A DNA stretch of 64,000 nucleotides. Source: Nonomuraea candida (GTDB lineage: Bacteria; Actinomycetota; Actinomycetes; Streptosporangiales; Streptosporangiaceae). The notes below the pieces were generated by a model that saw only the letters and a list, made by a program, of their open reading frames with translations, had not been told where the DNA came from and did no database searches. A program made the translations under genes and the position numbers. This document shows, one piece after another, positions 15,342 through 24,751 of this stretch (position 1 is the first letter of the stretch; each line of letters starts with the position of its first letter). The stretch covers positions 1 to 64,000 of the forward strand of contig NZ_JOAG01000016.1 in assembly GCF_000725485.1 (NCBI RefSeq), written 5' to 3'.

Positions 15342-16189
15342 TGGGCCAGAAGGTTAACCCGCACGGGTTCCGCCTCGGCATCACGACCGACTTCAAGAGC
15401 CGGTGGTACGCCGACAAGCTGTACAAGTCGTACGTCGCCGAGGACGTGGCGATCCGCCGCATGCTGCAGAAGGGCATGGAGCGGGCCGGCATCTCCAAGG
15501 TCGAGATCGAGCGCACGACGGACCGCGTCCAGGTGGACATCCACACCGCGCGTCCCGGCATCGTGATCGGCCGTCGTGGCGCCGAGGCCGACCGCATCCG
15601 CGGTGACCTGGAGAAGCTGACCAAGAAGCAGGTCCAGCTCAACATCCTCGAGGTCAAGAACCCGGAGATCGACGCCCAGCTCGTCGCGCAGGGCGTCGCC
15701 GAGCAGCTGTCCAGCCGTGTCTCGTTCCGCCGCGCCATGCGCAAGGCGATGCAGTCGGCCATGAAGTCCGGCGCCAAGGGCATCCGTGTCCAGTGCTCCG
15801 GTCGTCTGGGCGGCGCCGAGATGTCGCGGTCGGAGTTCTACCGTGAGGGCCGCGTGCCGCTGCACACGCTCCGCGCGGACATCGACTACGGCTTCTACGA
15901 GGCCCGCACCACCTTCGGCCGCATCGGCGTGAAGGTGTGGATCTACAAGGGCGAGGCTCCGACGAGCCGCGCCGAGCGCGAGGCGGCCGCCGCCGGCGCT
16001 CGCGCCGGCCAGCGTCGTGACCGCGACGACCGTCGTGGTGGCGGCGGCGGCGACCGTCCGCGTCGTGGTGGCGGTGACCGCCCCCGTCGTGGTGGCGGCC
16101 GCGGCGACCGCGCCCCCCGCAATGAGGCGGCCTCGCAGGCCGCCCCCGAGACCGGCCCGGCTGCGCAGCCGGGTGCTGAAGGGAGCTGA
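15341..16189 (+). CDS. rpsC: 30S ribosomal protein S3 with RGG-rich tail
   Basis: S3 lines the mRNA entry channel and has helicase activity with S4 and S5. The GTG at 15341 ([14 protein letters not shown]) overlaps the rplV stop and gives 282 residues. The KH domain ([19 protein letters not shown]) and C-terminal core are normal up to about residue 210. The last 70 residues are an Arg/Gly-rich extension ([23 protein letters not shown]) followed by an Ala/Pro/Glu tail. Longer S3 tails are known in Actinobacteria; RGG-type tails usually bind RNA, so extra mRNA contact is an inference. Confidence 0.96.
   Translation: MGQKVNPHGFRLGITTDFKSRWYADKLYKSYVAEDVAIRRMLQKGMERAGISKVEIERTTDRVQVDIHTARPGIVIGRRGAEADRIRGDLEKLTKKQVQLNILEVKNPEIDAQLVAQGVAEQLSSRVSFRRAMRKAMQSAMKSGAKGIRVQCSGRLGGAEMSRSEFYREGRVPLHTLRADIDYGFYEARTTFGRIGVKVWIYKGEAPTSRAEREAAAAGARAGQRRDRDDRRGGGGGDRPRRGGGDRPRRGGGRGDRAPRNEAASQAAPETGPAAQPGAEGS
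16031..16098 (+). repeat. CGTCGTGGTGGCGG repeats in the rpsC tail
   Basis: The 14-bp unit CGTCGTGGTGGCGG occurs at 16031, 16061 and 16085, encoding the RRGGG units of the S3 tail. It is an in-frame coding repeat and probably length-variable between related strains. Confidence 0.75.
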
Positions 16190-16191
16190 CC

Positions 16192-16611
16192 ATGCTGATC
16201 CCGCGCAGGGTCAAGCACCGCAAGCAGCACCGGCCTGACCGCAGCGGAGCCGCCAAGGGCGGCACCAGGGTCGTGTTCGGCGAGTTCGGCATTCAGGCCG
16301 TTGAGCACTCCTACGTGACCAACCGCCAGATCGAGTCCGCTCGTATCGCCATGACCCGTCACATCCGCCGTGGCGGCAAGGTGTGGATCAACATCTACCC
16401 CGACCGTCCGCTCACGAAGAAGCCGGCCGAGACCCGCATGGGTTCCGGTAAGGGTTCTCCGGAGTGGTGGATCGCCAACGTCAAGCCCGGACGCGTGATG
16501 TTCGAGCTGTCGGGCGTGGCGGAGCCGGTCGCTCGCGAGGCGCTTCAGCGTGCGATCCACAAGCTCCCGATGAAGTGCAAGATCGTTAAGCGTGAAGTGG
16601 GTGAGGCGTGA
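16192..16611 (+). CDS. rplP: 50S ribosomal protein L16
   Basis: L16 (139 residues, [19 protein letters not shown]) contacts the A- and P-site tRNA elbows in the 50S subunit. The [19 protein letters not shown] block holds the Arg that is hydroxylated in some bacteria. It starts 2 bp after rpsC, and its TGA shares one base with the ATG of rpmC. Confidence 0.97.
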   Translation: MLIPRRVKHRKQHRPDRSGAAKGGTRVVFGEFGIQAVEHSYVTNRQIESARIAMTRHIRRGGKVWINIYPDRPLTKKPAETRMGSGKGSPEWWIANVKPGRVMFELSGVAEPVAREALQRAIHKLPMKCKIVKREVGEA

Positions 16612-16847
16612 TGGCTAAGGGCCTGACCGCCGGCGAGCTGCGGCTCGAGGACGAGGAGACCCTCGTCCAGAAGCTGAAGGAGGCGAAGGAGGAGCTGTTC
16701 AACCTCCGCTTCCAGGCGGCGACCGGTCAGTTGGAGAGCCACGGGCGGCTGCGTGCCGTCCGCCGCGAGATCGCCCGTATCTACACCGTGATGCGCGAGC
16801 GCGAGCTGGGCATCGTCACGGTCGAGAAGGAGACGAGCGATGGCTGA
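16611..16847 (+). CDS. rpmC: 50S ribosomal protein L29
   Basis: L29 (78 residues) lies next to L23 at the tunnel exit. The ATG at 16611 ([20 protein letters not shown]) overlaps the rplP stop as TGATG; a GTG one codon earlier is possible but less likely. Two helices with the conserved [16 protein letters not shown] are present. It overlaps rpsQ by 8 bp. Confidence 0.96.
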   Translation: MAKGLTAGELRLEDEETLVQKLKEAKEELFNLRFQAATGQLESHGRLRAVRREIARIYTVMRERELGIVTVEKETSDG

Positions 16848-17142
16848 AACTGAGACCACCGAGACCACCGCGGCCGCCGAGGCCGGCGACCAGCGGAACT
16901 TCCGCAAGGTGCGCGAGGGCCTCGTCGTCAGCGACAAGATGGACAAGACCGTCGTCGTCGCCGTCGAGGACCGCGTCAAGCACCGCCTGTACGGCAAGGT
17001 CATCCGCCGTACGACCAAGTACAAGGCGCACGACGAGGCCAACGCCTGTGGCGTCGGCGACCGCGTGCTGCTGATGGAGACCCGCCCCCTCTCCGCCACC
17101 AAGCGGTGGAGGGTCGTGGAGATCCTCGAGAAGGCCAAGTAA
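16840..17142 (+). CDS. rpsQ: 30S ribosomal protein S17
   Basis: S17 (100 residues) is a primary 16S rRNA binder with an OB fold. The family core [19 protein letters not shown]...[20 protein letters not shown] is present, behind a short Thr/Ala/Glu N-terminal extension. The ATG overlaps rpmC by 8 bp. It is the last gene of the S10 operon before a 266-bp hairpin-rich spacer. Confidence 0.96.
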   Translation: MAETETTETTAAAEAGDQRNFRKVREGLVVSDKMDKTVVVAVEDRVKHRLYGKVIRRTTKYKAHDEANACGVGDRVLLMETRPLSATKRWRVVEILEKAK

Positions 17143-17168
17143 GGCCCTCTCGGATATACCGCGCCTCG

Positions 17169-17375
17169 TGGGGGCTCTCAGAGCCCCCATGACGGCGTCC
17201 AAGGACGCGGGGCCCATGCCCCGCGTCGCCTGCGGTGCGGCGCCCTGAGGGGCGCTGTGGCCGTGGGAACAAGACAATGCCAGGTTCCGCCAGGCTGCGC
17301 GAAAGCCCGCTTTCGCGCCCTCAGACACGGGCGCAGCACGATGCCTTTGTCGGGGGGTCGCAGGGGCGAGCCCCC
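17169..17375 (+). terminator. Array of five hairpins between the S10 and spc operons
   Basis: The rpsQ-rplN spacer (17143-17408) holds five consecutive stems: 9 bp at 17169-17189 (TGGGGGCTC/GAGCCCCCA), 10 bp with a CCAT loop at 17204-17227, 6 bp at 17240-17255, 9 bp at 17297-17318 (GCGCGAAAG/CTTTCGCGC) and a 10-position stem with one mismatch at 17352-17375. None has a T run. The array probably ends or attenuates the S10 transcript and may carry the spc operon leader. No clear promoter was seen. Confidence 0.7.
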
Positions 17376-17408
17376 GCGTGAGAACCGGCGCGACTATCAG
17401 GAGAAGAC

Positions 17409-17780
17409 GTGATCCAGCAGGAGTCGCGGCTCAAGGTCGCCGACAACACGGGCGCGAAGGAGATCCTTTGCATCCGCGTTCTCGGTGGCTCGGGCCGACG
17501 CTACGCCGGTATCGGCGACGTCATCGTCGCCACTGTCAAGGACGCGCTGCCGGGCAGCACGGGCGTCAAGAAGGGCGATGTGGTCAAGGCCGTCGTCGTC
17601 CGCACGGTCAAGGAGCGCCGCAGGCCCGACGGCTCCTACATCCGCTTCGACGAGAACGCCGCGGTCATCATCAAGGACAGCGGTGACCCTCGCGGCACTC
17701 GTATCTTCGGCCCGGTCGGCCGGGAGCTGCGCGACAAGAAGTTCATGCGCATCATCTCGCTCGCCCCGGAGGTGCTGTAA
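17409..17780 (+). CDS. rplN: 50S ribosomal protein L14
   Basis: L14 (123 residues, [18 protein letters not shown]) forms intersubunit bridges and is the binding site of the silencing factor RsfS. The GTG at 17409 follows the ribosome binding site AGGAGAAG. It opens the spc operon. Its TAA overlaps the rplX ATG (TAATG). Confidence 0.97.
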   Translation: MIQQESRLKVADNTGAKEILCIRVLGGSGRRYAGIGDVIVATVKDALPGSTGVKKGDVVKAVVVRTVKERRRPDGSYIRFDENAAVIIKDSGDPRGTRIFGPVGRELRDKKFMRIISLAPEVL

Positions 17781-18085
17781 TGCCGAAGTCGCTGCATGTG
17801 AAGAAGGGTGACCTGGTTCAGGTCACCGCCGGCAAGGACAAGGGTGCCAAGGGCCGTGTGATCGCCACGCTGCCGCGCGAGGACCGCGTGGTGGTCGAGG
17901 GCGTCAACATGATCAAGAAGCACTCGAAGGAGACCCACCAGGGTCCGCGCGGCGCCAAGGCAGGCGGCGTGCAGACCATGGAGGCTCCGATCCACGTCTC
18001 GAACGTGAAGAAGCTCAAGGACGACAAGCCCGCCGACAAGAAGGCCGACGAGAAGAAGGCCGACGAGACGGGTGAGGACAGCTGA
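17780..18085 (+). CDS. rplX: 50S ribosomal protein L24
   Basis: L24 (101 residues) initiates 50S assembly; it starts [22 protein letters not shown] with a KOW motif. The last 25 residues are a charged tail ([15 protein letters not shown]) beyond the usual core. It overlaps both neighbours by one base, so L14, L24 and L5 are tightly coupled. Confidence 0.96.
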   Translation: MPKSLHVKKGDLVQVTAGKDKGAKGRVIATLPREDRVVVEGVNMIKKHSKETHQGPRGAKAGGVQTMEAPIHVSNVKKLKDDKPADKKADEKKADETGEDS

Positions 18086-18660
18086 TGACTGCCACGACCA
18101 CTGAGACCGAGCGCCCGACGCCGCGACTCAAGACGAAGTACCGCGAGGAGATCGCGGCCCAGCTTCGCGAGCAGTTCGGCATCGAGAACGTCATGCAGAT
18201 CCCCGCGCTGACCAAGATCAAGGTCAACATGGGCGTCGGCGAGGCGGCTCGCGACTCCAAGCTCATCGAGGGTGCCGTCCGCGACCTCACCGCGATCACC
18301 GGCCAGAAGCCGGCCGTCGTCCGGGCGCGCAAGTCCATCGCGCAGTTCAAGCTGCGCGAGGGCATGCCGATCGGCGCGCACGTCACGCTGCGCGGCGACC
18401 GCATGTGGGAGTTCCTCGACCGTCTGCTGGCGCTGGCCCTGCCCCGTATCCGGGACTTCCGCGGCCTGTCGCCCAAGCAGTTCGACGGCAACGGCAACTA
18501 CACCTTCGGTCTGACCGAGCAGGTCATGTTCCACGAGGTCGACCAGGACAAGGTCGACCGCCCGCGGGGCATGGACATCACGATCGTGACCACCGCGAAG
18601 AACGACGACCAGGGCCGGGCGCTGCTGAAGCTCCTCGGGTTCCCCTTCAAGGAGGCCTGA
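18085..18660 (+). CDS. rplE: 50S ribosomal protein L5
   Basis: L5 (191 residues) binds 5S rRNA and contacts P-site tRNA. The core [28 protein letters not shown] is standard after a 10-residue Thr/Glu N-terminus. The ATG overlaps the rplX stop (TGATG), and rpsZ follows after 2 bp. Confidence 0.97.
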   Translation: MTATTTETERPTPRLKTKYREEIAAQLREQFGIENVMQIPALTKIKVNMGVGEAARDSKLIEGAVRDLTAITGQKPAVVRARKSIAQFKLREGMPIGAHVTLRGDRMWEFLDRLLALALPRIRDFRGLSPKQFDGNGNYTFGLTEQVMFHEVDQDKVDRPRGMDITIVTTAKNDDQGRALLKLLGFPFKEA

Positions 18661-18662
18661 TC

Positions 18663-18848
18663 ATGGCGAAGAAGTCGCTGATCGCCAAGGCGGGGCGCAA
18701 GCAGAAGTTCGAGGTCCGGGCGTACACGCGGTGCTCGCGCTGCGGCCGTCCGCGCGCGGTCTACCGCAAGTTCGGCCTCTGCCGCGTGTGCTTCCGCGAG
18801 ATGGCGCACCGGGGCGAGCTGCCCGGCATCACCAAGTCGAGCTGGTAG
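18663..18848 (+). CDS. rpsZ: 30S ribosomal protein S14, zinc-binding type
   Basis: This is the short 61-residue S14 with a zinc ribbon: Cys24, Cys27, Cys40 and Cys43 (CSRCGR and CRVCFRE). It is the zinc-dependent form; many actinomycetes also keep a longer zinc-free paralog elsewhere, induced on zinc starvation. It follows rplE by 2 bp and ends in KSSW. After it the operon shows an unusual 199-bp gap. Confidence 0.97.
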   Translation: MAKKSLIAKAGRKQKFEVRAYTRCSRCGRPRAVYRKFGLCRVCFREMAHRGELPGITKSSW

Positions 18849-18857
18849 GTAACCTGG

Positions 18858-18879
18858 TGGGCGGCCCTCGTGCCGCCCA
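18858..18879 (+). other. Hairpin in the rpsZ-rpsH spacer
   Basis: A perfect 8-bp stem TGGGCGGC/GCCGCCCA with a 6-nt loop starts 10 bp after the rpsZ stop. The remaining spacer (18880-19047) carries AGGACGTCCT and the ribosome binding site GAGGAAGG, but no obvious promoter. It is either a weak terminator or a processing site inside the spc operon. Confidence 0.5.
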
Positions 18880-19047
18880 TCGGGCACTCATATTTCAGTA
18901 GAAGAAACAGGACGTCCTTCACAAGGAAGGGCGTTCGTGACCACGCCGAAGGTCCACCGGCAGAGCAGGGAGAGGTAGCCGAAAGGCGGACTCGACCATG
19001 AGAACTGCTTGGCCGACTGGAAACCGCGGCGAGGAAGGCCACTGGCC

Positions 19048-19446
19048 ATGACGATGACCGACCCGATCGCAGACATGCTCACGCGTCTGCGCAACGCGAA
19101 TTCGGCGTACCACGACAGCGTGTCGATGCCGTACTCGAAGATCAAGGCGCACATCGCCGAGATCCTCCAGCAGGAGGGTTACATTCAGGCCTGGACCGTC
19201 GAAGACGCCAAGGTCGGAAAGAACCTCGTGGTGGAGCTCAAGTTCGGGCCCACCCGTGAGCGGTCGCTCGCGGGCCTGCGCCGGGTTTCCAAGCCCGGTC
19301 TGCGGGTTTATGCGAAGAAGGACAACCTGCCTCGAGTCCTGGGCGGACTGGGCGTCGCGATCATCTCGACGTCCCACGGCCTCATGACCGACAAGCAGGC
19401 CGGCAAGCGTGGTGTGGGCGGGGAAGTCCTCGCCTACGTCTGGTAG
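19048..19446 (+). CDS. rpsH: 30S ribosomal protein S8
   Basis: S8 (132 residues) binds the central domain of 16S rRNA and in E. coli autoregulates the spc operon. The ATG at 19048 ([16 protein letters not shown]) lies 9 nt after AGGAAGG; the in-frame ATG at 19009 adds a non-conserved Arg-rich stretch and is rejected. The C-terminal [18 protein letters not shown] is typical. Confidence 0.96.
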   Translation: MTMTDPIADMLTRLRNANSAYHDSVSMPYSKIKAHIAEILQQEGYIQAWTVEDAKVGKNLVVELKFGPTRERSLAGLRRVSKPGLRVYAKKDNLPRVLGGLGVAIISTSHGLMTDKQAGKRGVGGEVLAYVW

Positions 19447-19462
19447 AGGGGAGGAACACAGC

Positions 19463-20005
19463 ATGTCGCGAATCGGTCGACTGCCCATCCCTGTGCCCAG
19501 CGGCGTAGACATCACGATCACCGGCCAGGATGTCCAGGTCAAGGGCCCGAAGGGCACGCTCACTCACTCGGTCGCCGAGCCCATCAAGGTGGCTCGCGAC
19601 GAGGACGGCGCCATCGCCGTCACCCGGCCCAACGACGAGAACAAGGTCCGTGCGCTGCACGGCCTGTCCCGGACGCTGATCGCCAACATGGTGCAGGGCG
19701 TCACCCAGGGCTACTCCAAGTCCCTGGAGATCGTCGGCGTCGGTTACCGCGTCCAGGCCAAGGGCCCGACGCAGCTGGAGTTCTCTCTGGGCTTCAGTCA
19801 CCCGGTCATCGTCGACGCCCCCGAGGGCGTCACCTTCCGCGTCGAGAAGCCGACCCTGTTCCACGTGGACGGCATCGACAAGCAGAAGGTCGGCGAGGTC
19901 GCGGCCAACATCCGCAAGTTGCGCAAGCCTGACCCGTACAAGGGCAAGGGCGTGCGTTACCAGGGCGAACAGATCCGCCGCAAGGTCGGAAAGGCTGGTA
20001 AGTAG
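19463..20005 (+). CDS. rplF: 50S ribosomal protein L6
   Basis: L6 (180 residues, [19 protein letters not shown]) is built of two repeated domains near the sarcin-ricin loop. The C-terminal [24 protein letters not shown] is conserved. The ATG at 19463 follows AGAGGGGAGGAA; the longer in-frame start inside rpsH is rejected. rplR begins 2 bp after the stop. Confidence 0.97.
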   Translation: MSRIGRLPIPVPSGVDITITGQDVQVKGPKGTLTHSVAEPIKVARDEDGAIAVTRPNDENKVRALHGLSRTLIANMVQGVTQGYSKSLEIVGVGYRVQAKGPTQLEFSLGFSHPVIVDAPEGVTFRVEKPTLFHVDGIDKQKVGEVAANIRKLRKPDPYKGKGVRYQGEQIRRKVGKAGK

Positions 20006-20007
20006 GC

Positions 20008-20391
20008 ATGGCTCCGAAGACTGCGTTCAGCAAGCACACGGCTGCCCGCACCGTCTCGCGGGCCCGCCGTCACCGCCGCGTCCGCAAGTTCGTCGTCGGT
20101 ACGGCCGAGCGTCCGCGCCTGGTCGTCAACCGCTCGACCCGTCACATGTTCGTCCAGATCGTGGACGACTCCGTCGGCCACACGCTGGTGAGCGCGTCCA
20201 CCATGGACGCCTCGCTGCGCTCGCTGGAGGCGGACAAGACCGAGAAGGCGAAGAAGGTCGGCGAGCTCCTCGCTCAGCGGGCCAAGGAAGCCGGGATCAC
20301 CAAGGTCGTCTTCGACCGCGGTGGCAACCGCTACGCCGGGCGCATCGCCGCGCTGGCGGACAGCGCCCGCGAAGGCGGGCTCGAATTCTGA
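20008..20391 (+). CDS. rplR: 50S ribosomal protein L18
   Basis: L18 (127 residues) binds 5S rRNA together with L5. The Arg-rich N-terminus ([24 protein letters not shown]) and C-terminal [26 protein letters not shown] are typical. It is separated by 28 bp from rpsE. Confidence 0.97.
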   Translation: MAPKTAFSKHTAARTVSRARRHRRVRKFVVGTAERPRLVVNRSTRHMFVQIVDDSVGHTLVSASTMDASLRSLEADKTEKAKKVGELLAQRAKEAGITKVVFDRGGNRYAGRIAALADSAREGGLEF

Positions 20392-20419
20392 TGACCGCAA
20401 TTGAGATGAGGAACCACTG

Positions 20420-21049
20420 ATGGCTGCAGCTCCGCGTCGCGGTGGCGGCACCGGTGGCGAGCGGCGGGACCGTCGTGACGATCGCCGCGGTGGCGCCGCC
20501 GACAAGGGCGTCTCGTACATCGAGCGCGTAGTGAAGATCAACCGAGTGGCCAAGGTCGTGAAGGGTGGTCGTCGCTTCAGCTTCACCGCCCTCGTCGTCG
20601 TCGGTGACGGCAACGGCCTGGTCGGCGTCGGCTACGGCAAGGCCAAGGAAGTCCCCGCGGCCATCGCCAAGGGTGTCGAAGAGGCCAAGAAGCACTTCTT
20701 CAAGGTGCCGAGGATCCAGGGCACCATCCCGCACACCGTGCAGGGCGAGGAGGCGGCCGGCGTCGTCTTCCTGCGTCCGGCCTCGGCCGGTACCGGCGTC
20801 ATCGCCGGTGGCCCGGTGCGCGCGGTCCTGGAGTGCGCGGGCATCCACGACGTGCTGTCCAAGTCGCTCGGCTCGGACAACCCGATCAACATCGTGCACG
20901 CCACCGTGGCGGCTCTGAAGGGCCTGTCCCGGCCCGAGGAGATCGCCGCCCGCCGTGGCCTGCCGATCGAGGACGTGGCCCCGCCGGCCATGCTCAAGGC
21001 CCAGCGCGAGGGCCTGGCCGAGGCGGCGGCTGCGAAGGCGGTGAGCTAG
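20420..21049 (+). CDS. rpsE: 30S ribosomal protein S5
   Basis: S5 (209 residues) affects decoding accuracy and is the site of spectinomycin resistance. An N-terminal Gly/Arg/Asp-rich stretch of about 30 residues ([21 protein letters not shown]) precedes the double-stranded RNA-binding domain ([23 protein letters not shown]). The C-terminal domain is normal. rpmD starts 2 bp after the stop. Confidence 0.97.
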   Translation: MAAAPRRGGGTGGERRDRRDDRRGGAADKGVSYIERVVKINRVAKVVKGGRRFSFTALVVVGDGNGLVGVGYGKAKEVPAAIAKGVEEAKKHFFKVPRIQGTIPHTVQGEEAAGVVFLRPASAGTGVIAGGPVRAVLECAGIHDVLSKSLGSDNPINIVHATVAALKGLSRPEEIAARRGLPIEDVAPPAMLKAQREGLAEAAAAKAVS

Positions 21050-21051
21050 TC

Positions 21052-21234
21052 ATGGCACGCCTGAAGATCACTCAGGTTCGCTCGAAGATCGGTGGCAAGC
21101 AGAACCAGCGTGACTCGCTGCGTTCGCTTGGCCTGAAGCGAATCGGCGATGTCGTCGTCAAGGAGGACCGGCCCGAGATTCGCGGGATGGTCGCCGTGGT
21201 GACGCACCTCGTCGAGGTGGAAGAGGTCGACTAG
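21052..21234 (+). CDS. rpmD: 50S ribosomal protein L30
   Basis: L30 is a 60-residue protein ([20 protein letters not shown]) with the usual ferredoxin-like core and the [17 protein letters not shown] block. It is packed between rpsE (2 bp) and rplO (2 bp) and so is translationally coupled to both. Confidence 0.97.
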   Translation: MARLKITQVRSKIGGKQNQRDSLRSLGLKRIGDVVVKEDRPEIRGMVAVVTHLVEVEEVD

Positions 21235-21236
21235 TC

Positions 21237-21692
21237 ATGACTGACAAGGCTCCGCTCAAGATTCACGACCTGCGTCCCGCCCCCGGCGCCAACAAGGCCA
21301 AGATCCGCAAGGGTCGCGGCGAGGCGTCGAAGGGCAAGACCGCCGGTCGCGGCACCAAGGGCAGCCACGCCCGCACGACGGTCCCCCTCGGTTTCGAGGG
21401 TGGCCAGGTGCCGCTGCAGAGGCGTCTGCCGAAGCTCAAGGGCTTCTCCAACGCCCTGTTCAAGACGACCTACCAGGTCGTCAACCTTGACAGGATCGGC
21501 GAGCTGTTCCCCGAGGGTGGCGAGGTCACCGTCGAGGCGCTGGTCGCCAAGGGTGCTGTTCGCAAGAACCAGCTCGTGAAGGTGCTCGGCACCGGCGAGA
21601 TCTCCGTCGCGGTGAACGTTACGGCTCACGCCTTCTCGTCCTCCGCCAAGGAGAAGATCGCCGCCGCCGGTGGTTCCGTTACCGAGCTGTAA
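21237..21692 (+). CDS. rplO: 50S ribosomal protein L15
   Basis: L15 (151 residues) is a late assembly protein with a long Gly/Lys-rich N-terminus ([25 protein letters not shown]). It is the last gene of the spc operon here: a hairpin and a new promoter separate it from secY. Confidence 0.97.
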   Translation: MTDKAPLKIHDLRPAPGANKAKIRKGRGEASKGKTAGRGTKGSHARTTVPLGFEGGQVPLQRRLPKLKGFSNALFKTTYQVVNLDRIGELFPEGGEVTVEALVAKGAVRKNQLVKVLGTGEISVAVNVTAHAFSSSAKEKIAAAGGSVTEL

Positions 21693-21704
21693 GAGCTATT
21701 ACGA

Positions 21705-21737
21705 GGCGTGGGGGCTTTGACAATGGGCCCCCACGCC
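21705..21737 (+). terminator. spc operon hairpin overlapping the secY promoter
   Basis: A perfect 11-bp stem GGCGTGGGGGC (21705-21715) with GCCCCCACGCC (21727-21737) closes on an 11-nt loop, 12 bp after the rplO stop. The loop contains TTGACA, the -35 box of the next promoter. It has no T run. Confidence 0.8.
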
Positions 21738-21745
21738 CGTAGTGC
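21717..21745 (+). promoter_or_regulatory. secY-adk promoter
   Basis: A consensus -35 TTGACA (21717-21722), a 17-bp spacer and a -10 TAGTGC (21740-21745) would start transcription near 21752, about 110 nt before secY. The -35 box lies in the loop, and most of the spacer in the 3' arm, of the spc hairpin. Confidence 0.65.
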
Positions 21746-21860
21746 GTTAGAGTTCGCGAGACGGCAGGCTTCTGTCCGGCTCGTTTGACATGAGACTTCA
21801 GATGGCAGATCCCCGCACCATCGCTTACTCACACCGCCGTAAAGGCGCGCAGGAGGGACC

Positions 21861-23165
21861 GTGCTGACCGCGTTTACCCGGGCGTTCCGGACACCGGACC
21901 TGCGCAAGAAGTTGCTCTTCACCCTGGGCATCATCGCGCTTTTCCGTCTCGGCTCGGTTCTGCCGACCCCGGGAGTCCACGTCCAGAACCTCGCCGCCTG
22001 TTTCGACCAAGCCCGTAGCGGCGACACCGGCAACATCTACGGGATGGTCCAGCTCTTCAGCGGCGGTGCGCTGCTGAAGCTTTCGGTGTTCGCGCTGGGC
22101 ATCATGCCTTATATCACCGCGAGCATCATTCTCCAGCTGCTCGTCGTGGTCATCCCACGGCTCGAAGCGCTGAAAAAGGAAGGCCAGTCCGGTCAGTCCA
22201 AGATCACGCAGTATACGCGTTACCTGACCATCGGGCTCGCGGTGCTGCAGTCCACGGCCTTCATCGCGCTGGCCCGCACCGGTCAGCTCTTCCCGAACTG
22301 CCAGCAGGACGTCCTGCTCGACCCCGACAACATCTTCATGATCGTGACGATGGTGGTCATCATGACCGCCGGCACGTCCGTGATCATGTGGCTCGGTGAG
22401 CTCATCACCGACCGCGGCGTCGGCAACGGCATGTCCATCCTGATCTTCACGCAGGTCGTGGCGGTCTTCCCGTCCGAGCTCGCCAACATCTTCCAGGCCA
22501 ACAAGTTCACCTTCGCGGTCGTCATGGTCGTCGGCGTCTTCATGATCGCCGCGGTGGTCTTCGTCGAGCAGGCCCAGCGCCGCATCCCGGTCCAGTACGC
22601 CAAGCGCATGGTCGGCCGCAGGATGTACGGCGGCACCTCGACCTACATCCCGCTGAAGGTCAACCAGGCAGGCATCATCCCGGTGATCTTCGCCTCCTCG
22701 CTGCTCTACCTGCCACAGCTGGTCACGTCCCTCTTCTCGACCAGCGACAACGTGGTGATCACCTGGATCTCTCAGAACCTGGCCACGGGCGACACCCCGA
22801 TCTACATGGCCACGTTCTTCCTGCTGATCATCTTCTTCACGTACTTCTACGTGTCCATTACGTTCAACCCCACTGAAGTCGCCGACAACATGAAGAAGTA
22901 CGGTGGTTTCATTCCGGGCATCCGCCCCGGCCGTCCGACGGCTGAATACCTGAACTTCGTGCTCACCCGTCTGACCGCGCCCGGCGCGCTCTATCTGGGT
23001 CTGATCTCCATGGTCCCGATCGTCGCGCTGGCGATCGCCGGTGCGAGCCAGAACTTCCCGTTCGGAGGGACGAGCATTCTGATCATGGTAGGCGTCGGCC
23101 TGGACACGGTGAAGCAGATCGAGAGCCAGCTGCAGCAGCGTAACTACGAAGGTTTCCTGCGGTAG
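21861..23165 (+). CDS. secY: Preprotein translocase subunit SecY
   Basis: SecY (434 residues) is the protein-conducting channel of the Sec system in the plasma membrane. Ten hydrophobic segments are visible from [16 protein letters not shown] to [19 protein letters not shown]. The plug and lateral-gate region [12 protein letters not shown] and the cytoplasmic loop [22 protein letters not shown], which contacts SecA and the ribosome, are conserved. The GTG start follows AGGAGGGACC. Its TAG overlaps the adk GTG by one base. Confidence 0.98.
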   Translation: MLTAFTRAFRTPDLRKKLLFTLGIIALFRLGSVLPTPGVHVQNLAACFDQARSGDTGNIYGMVQLFSGGALLKLSVFALGIMPYITASIILQLLVVVIPRLEALKKEGQSGQSKITQYTRYLTIGLAVLQSTAFIALARTGQLFPNCQQDVLLDPDNIFMIVTMVVIMTAGTSVIMWLGELITDRGVGNGMSILIFTQVVAVFPSELANIFQANKFTFAVVMVVGVFMIAAVVFVEQAQRRIPVQYAKRMVGRRMYGGTSTYIPLKVNQAGIIPVIFASSLLYLPQLVTSLFSTSDNVVITWISQNLATGDTPIYMATFFLLIIFFTYFYVSITFNPTEVADNMKKYGGFIPGIRPGRPTAEYLNFVLTRLTAPGALYLGLISMVPIVALAIAGASQNFPFGGTSILIMVGVGLDTVKQIESQLQQRNYEGFLR

Positions 23166-23815
23166 TGCGTCTCGTTCTGGTCGGGCCCCCCGGAGCGGGT
23201 AAGGGGACACAGGCCCAGTTCATCGCATCGAACCTGTCCATCCCGAAGATCTCGACAGGTGACATCTTCCGTGCCAACGTCTCGGGCGGCACGGACCTCG
23301 GCAAGCTGGCCAAGACGTACATGGACCGCGGCGACCTGGTGCCCGACGAGGTCACCATCGCCATGGTCCGCGACCGTCTGTCCGAAGACGACGCGCAGGA
23401 CGGGTTCCTGCTCGACGGCTTCCCGAGAAACGTCGCACAGGCGGAGATCCTGCGCGACATGCTCAAGGACTGGGGCCAGGCACTCGACCTCGTGCTGGAG
23501 CTCGTCGTCGACGACGACGAGGTGGTCAGGAGACTGGCCGGCCGGCGCACCTGCAGCCAGTGCGGCCGCATCTGGCACGTGGAGTTCGACGACAAGAAAG
23601 ACGACAAGTGTGACGCGTGCGGGGGCGCGCTGTTCCAGCGGGACGACGACAAGGAGGAGACGGTCCGGCACCGCCTGGAGGTCTACCAGGAGCAGACGGC
23701 GCCGCTGGTCTCCTACTACGCGGACGAGGGCATCCTGGTCGGCGTCGACGCGACCGGCCCGGTGGAAGAAGTCACTCAGCGGGCCATGGACGCGATCCGG
23801 CCCTTCATGGGCTGA
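23165..23815 (+). CDS. adk: Adenylate kinase, zinc-LID type
   Basis: Adenylate kinase (216 residues) interconverts ATP and AMP with two ADP. The P-loop is [10 protein letters not shown] at residues 7-16, and the AMP-binding DGFPRN is at about 84-89. The LID is the long form with four cysteines (Cys130, Cys133, Cys149, Cys152) arranged as a zinc site, whereas many other actinomycetes have a short or cysteine-free LID. The GTG overlaps the secY stop. A 12-bp hairpin follows. Confidence 0.97.
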   Translation: MRLVLVGPPGAGKGTQAQFIASNLSIPKISTGDIFRANVSGGTDLGKLAKTYMDRGDLVPDEVTIAMVRDRLSEDDAQDGFLLDGFPRNVAQAEILRDMLKDWGQALDLVLELVVDDDEVVRRLAGRRTCSQCGRIWHVEFDDKKDDKCDACGGALFQRDDDKEETVRHRLEVYQEQTAPLVSYYADEGILVGVDATGPVEEVTQRAMDAIRPFMG

Positions 23816-23835
23816 CGAAGCACGACGGATTCGCG

Positions 23836-23863
23836 GAGGTGGCACGGGTTTCCGTGCCACCTC
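23836..23863 (+). terminator. secY-adk terminator hairpin
   Basis: A perfect 12-bp stem GAGGTGGCACGG (23836-23847) with CCGTGCCACCTC (23852-23863) and a GTTT loop lies 20 bp after the adk stop. A TATTGT box at 23869-23874 just beyond could be a -10 for map, though no -35 fits well. Confidence 0.75.
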
Positions 23864-23924
23864 GCGGCTATTGTGGGGGAATTGGGCCCCCATCGTGGCC
23901 CGTTGAGACCCTGGGGGGCAGAAG

Positions 23925-24734
23925 ATGTTCAAACGCAACAGACACGGCATCCAGATCAAGTCGCCGGAGCAGCTGGAGAAGATGCGCGCGGCCGGCCTGG
24001 TGGTCGGGCGCACGCTCGACCTGCTCAAGCGGTCGGTCGAGCCCGGCATGACGCCCCTCGACCTCGACGTCATCGCCGAGAAGGCGATCAGGGAAGCCGG
24101 CGCGATCCCCTCGTTCAAGGGCTACCAGGGCTTTCCCGCCACGATCTGCGCGTCGGTGAACGACGAGGTGGTGCACGGCATCCCGACCAACGCCCGCAAG
24201 CTGCGCGAGGGCGACATCATCTCGATCGACTGCGGCGCGATCCTGGAGGGCTGGCACGGCGACTCCGCCGTCACGGTCCCCGTCGGCGAGGTGGACCCCA
24301 AGCTGACCGAGCTGATGCGGGTCACCGAGGAGGCCATGTGGCGCGGCATAGCCGCGCTGAGGCCCGGGCGGCACCTGTCCGACATCGGGCACGAGATCGA
24401 GCGTTACGTGAAGTCTCAGGGCCGCTACGGCATCCCTCCGGAGTATGGCGGCCACGGCATCGGCACCGAGATGCACATGGACCCGTGGATCGCCAACCAC
24501 GGCAAGCCCGGCCGGGGCCCGGCGCTCGAAGAGGGCATGTGCCTGGCCATCGAGCCCATGGTCAACCTCGGCACCGAGCGGACCCGCGTGCTGGCCGACG
24601 ACTGGACCGTGGTCACGATCGACGGCAAGCACTCCGCACACTTCGAGCACAGCGTCGCCGTGACACATAATGGTCCTTGGGTGCTGACCGCTCTTGACGG
24701 CGGCGAGGAGCGCCTGGCGCAATTGCAGAACTGA
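23925..24734 (+). CDS. map: Methionine aminopeptidase, type I
   Basis: This enzyme removes the initiator methionine from new proteins. It has 269 residues with the full pita-bread metal set: His84, Asp102 (SIDCGA), Asp113 (HGDSA), His177 (GGHGIG), Glu210 (IEPM) and Glu241 (FEHSV). There is no N-terminal zinc-finger or SH3-binding extension. It follows the adk terminator by about 60 bp, in the usual secY-adk-map order. Confidence 0.97.
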   Translation: MFKRNRHGIQIKSPEQLEKMRAAGLVVGRTLDLLKRSVEPGMTPLDLDVIAEKAIREAGAIPSFKGYQGFPATICASVNDEVVHGIPTNARKLREGDIISIDCGAILEGWHGDSAVTVPVGEVDPKLTELMRVTEEAMWRGIAALRPGRHLSDIGHEIERYVKSQGRYGIPPEYGGHGIGTEMHMDPWIANHGKPGRGPALEEGMCLAIEPMVNLGTERTRVLADDWTVVTIDGKHSAHFEHSVAVTHNGPWVLTALDGGEERLAQLQN

Positions 24735-24751
24735 CCCCGGGAGTGGGTGGG

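Noticed and set aside
19009..19047. Longer N-terminus for rpsH from the ATG at 19009
   Set aside because: The extra residues are not part of S8, and the ribosome binding site AGGAAGG supports 19048.
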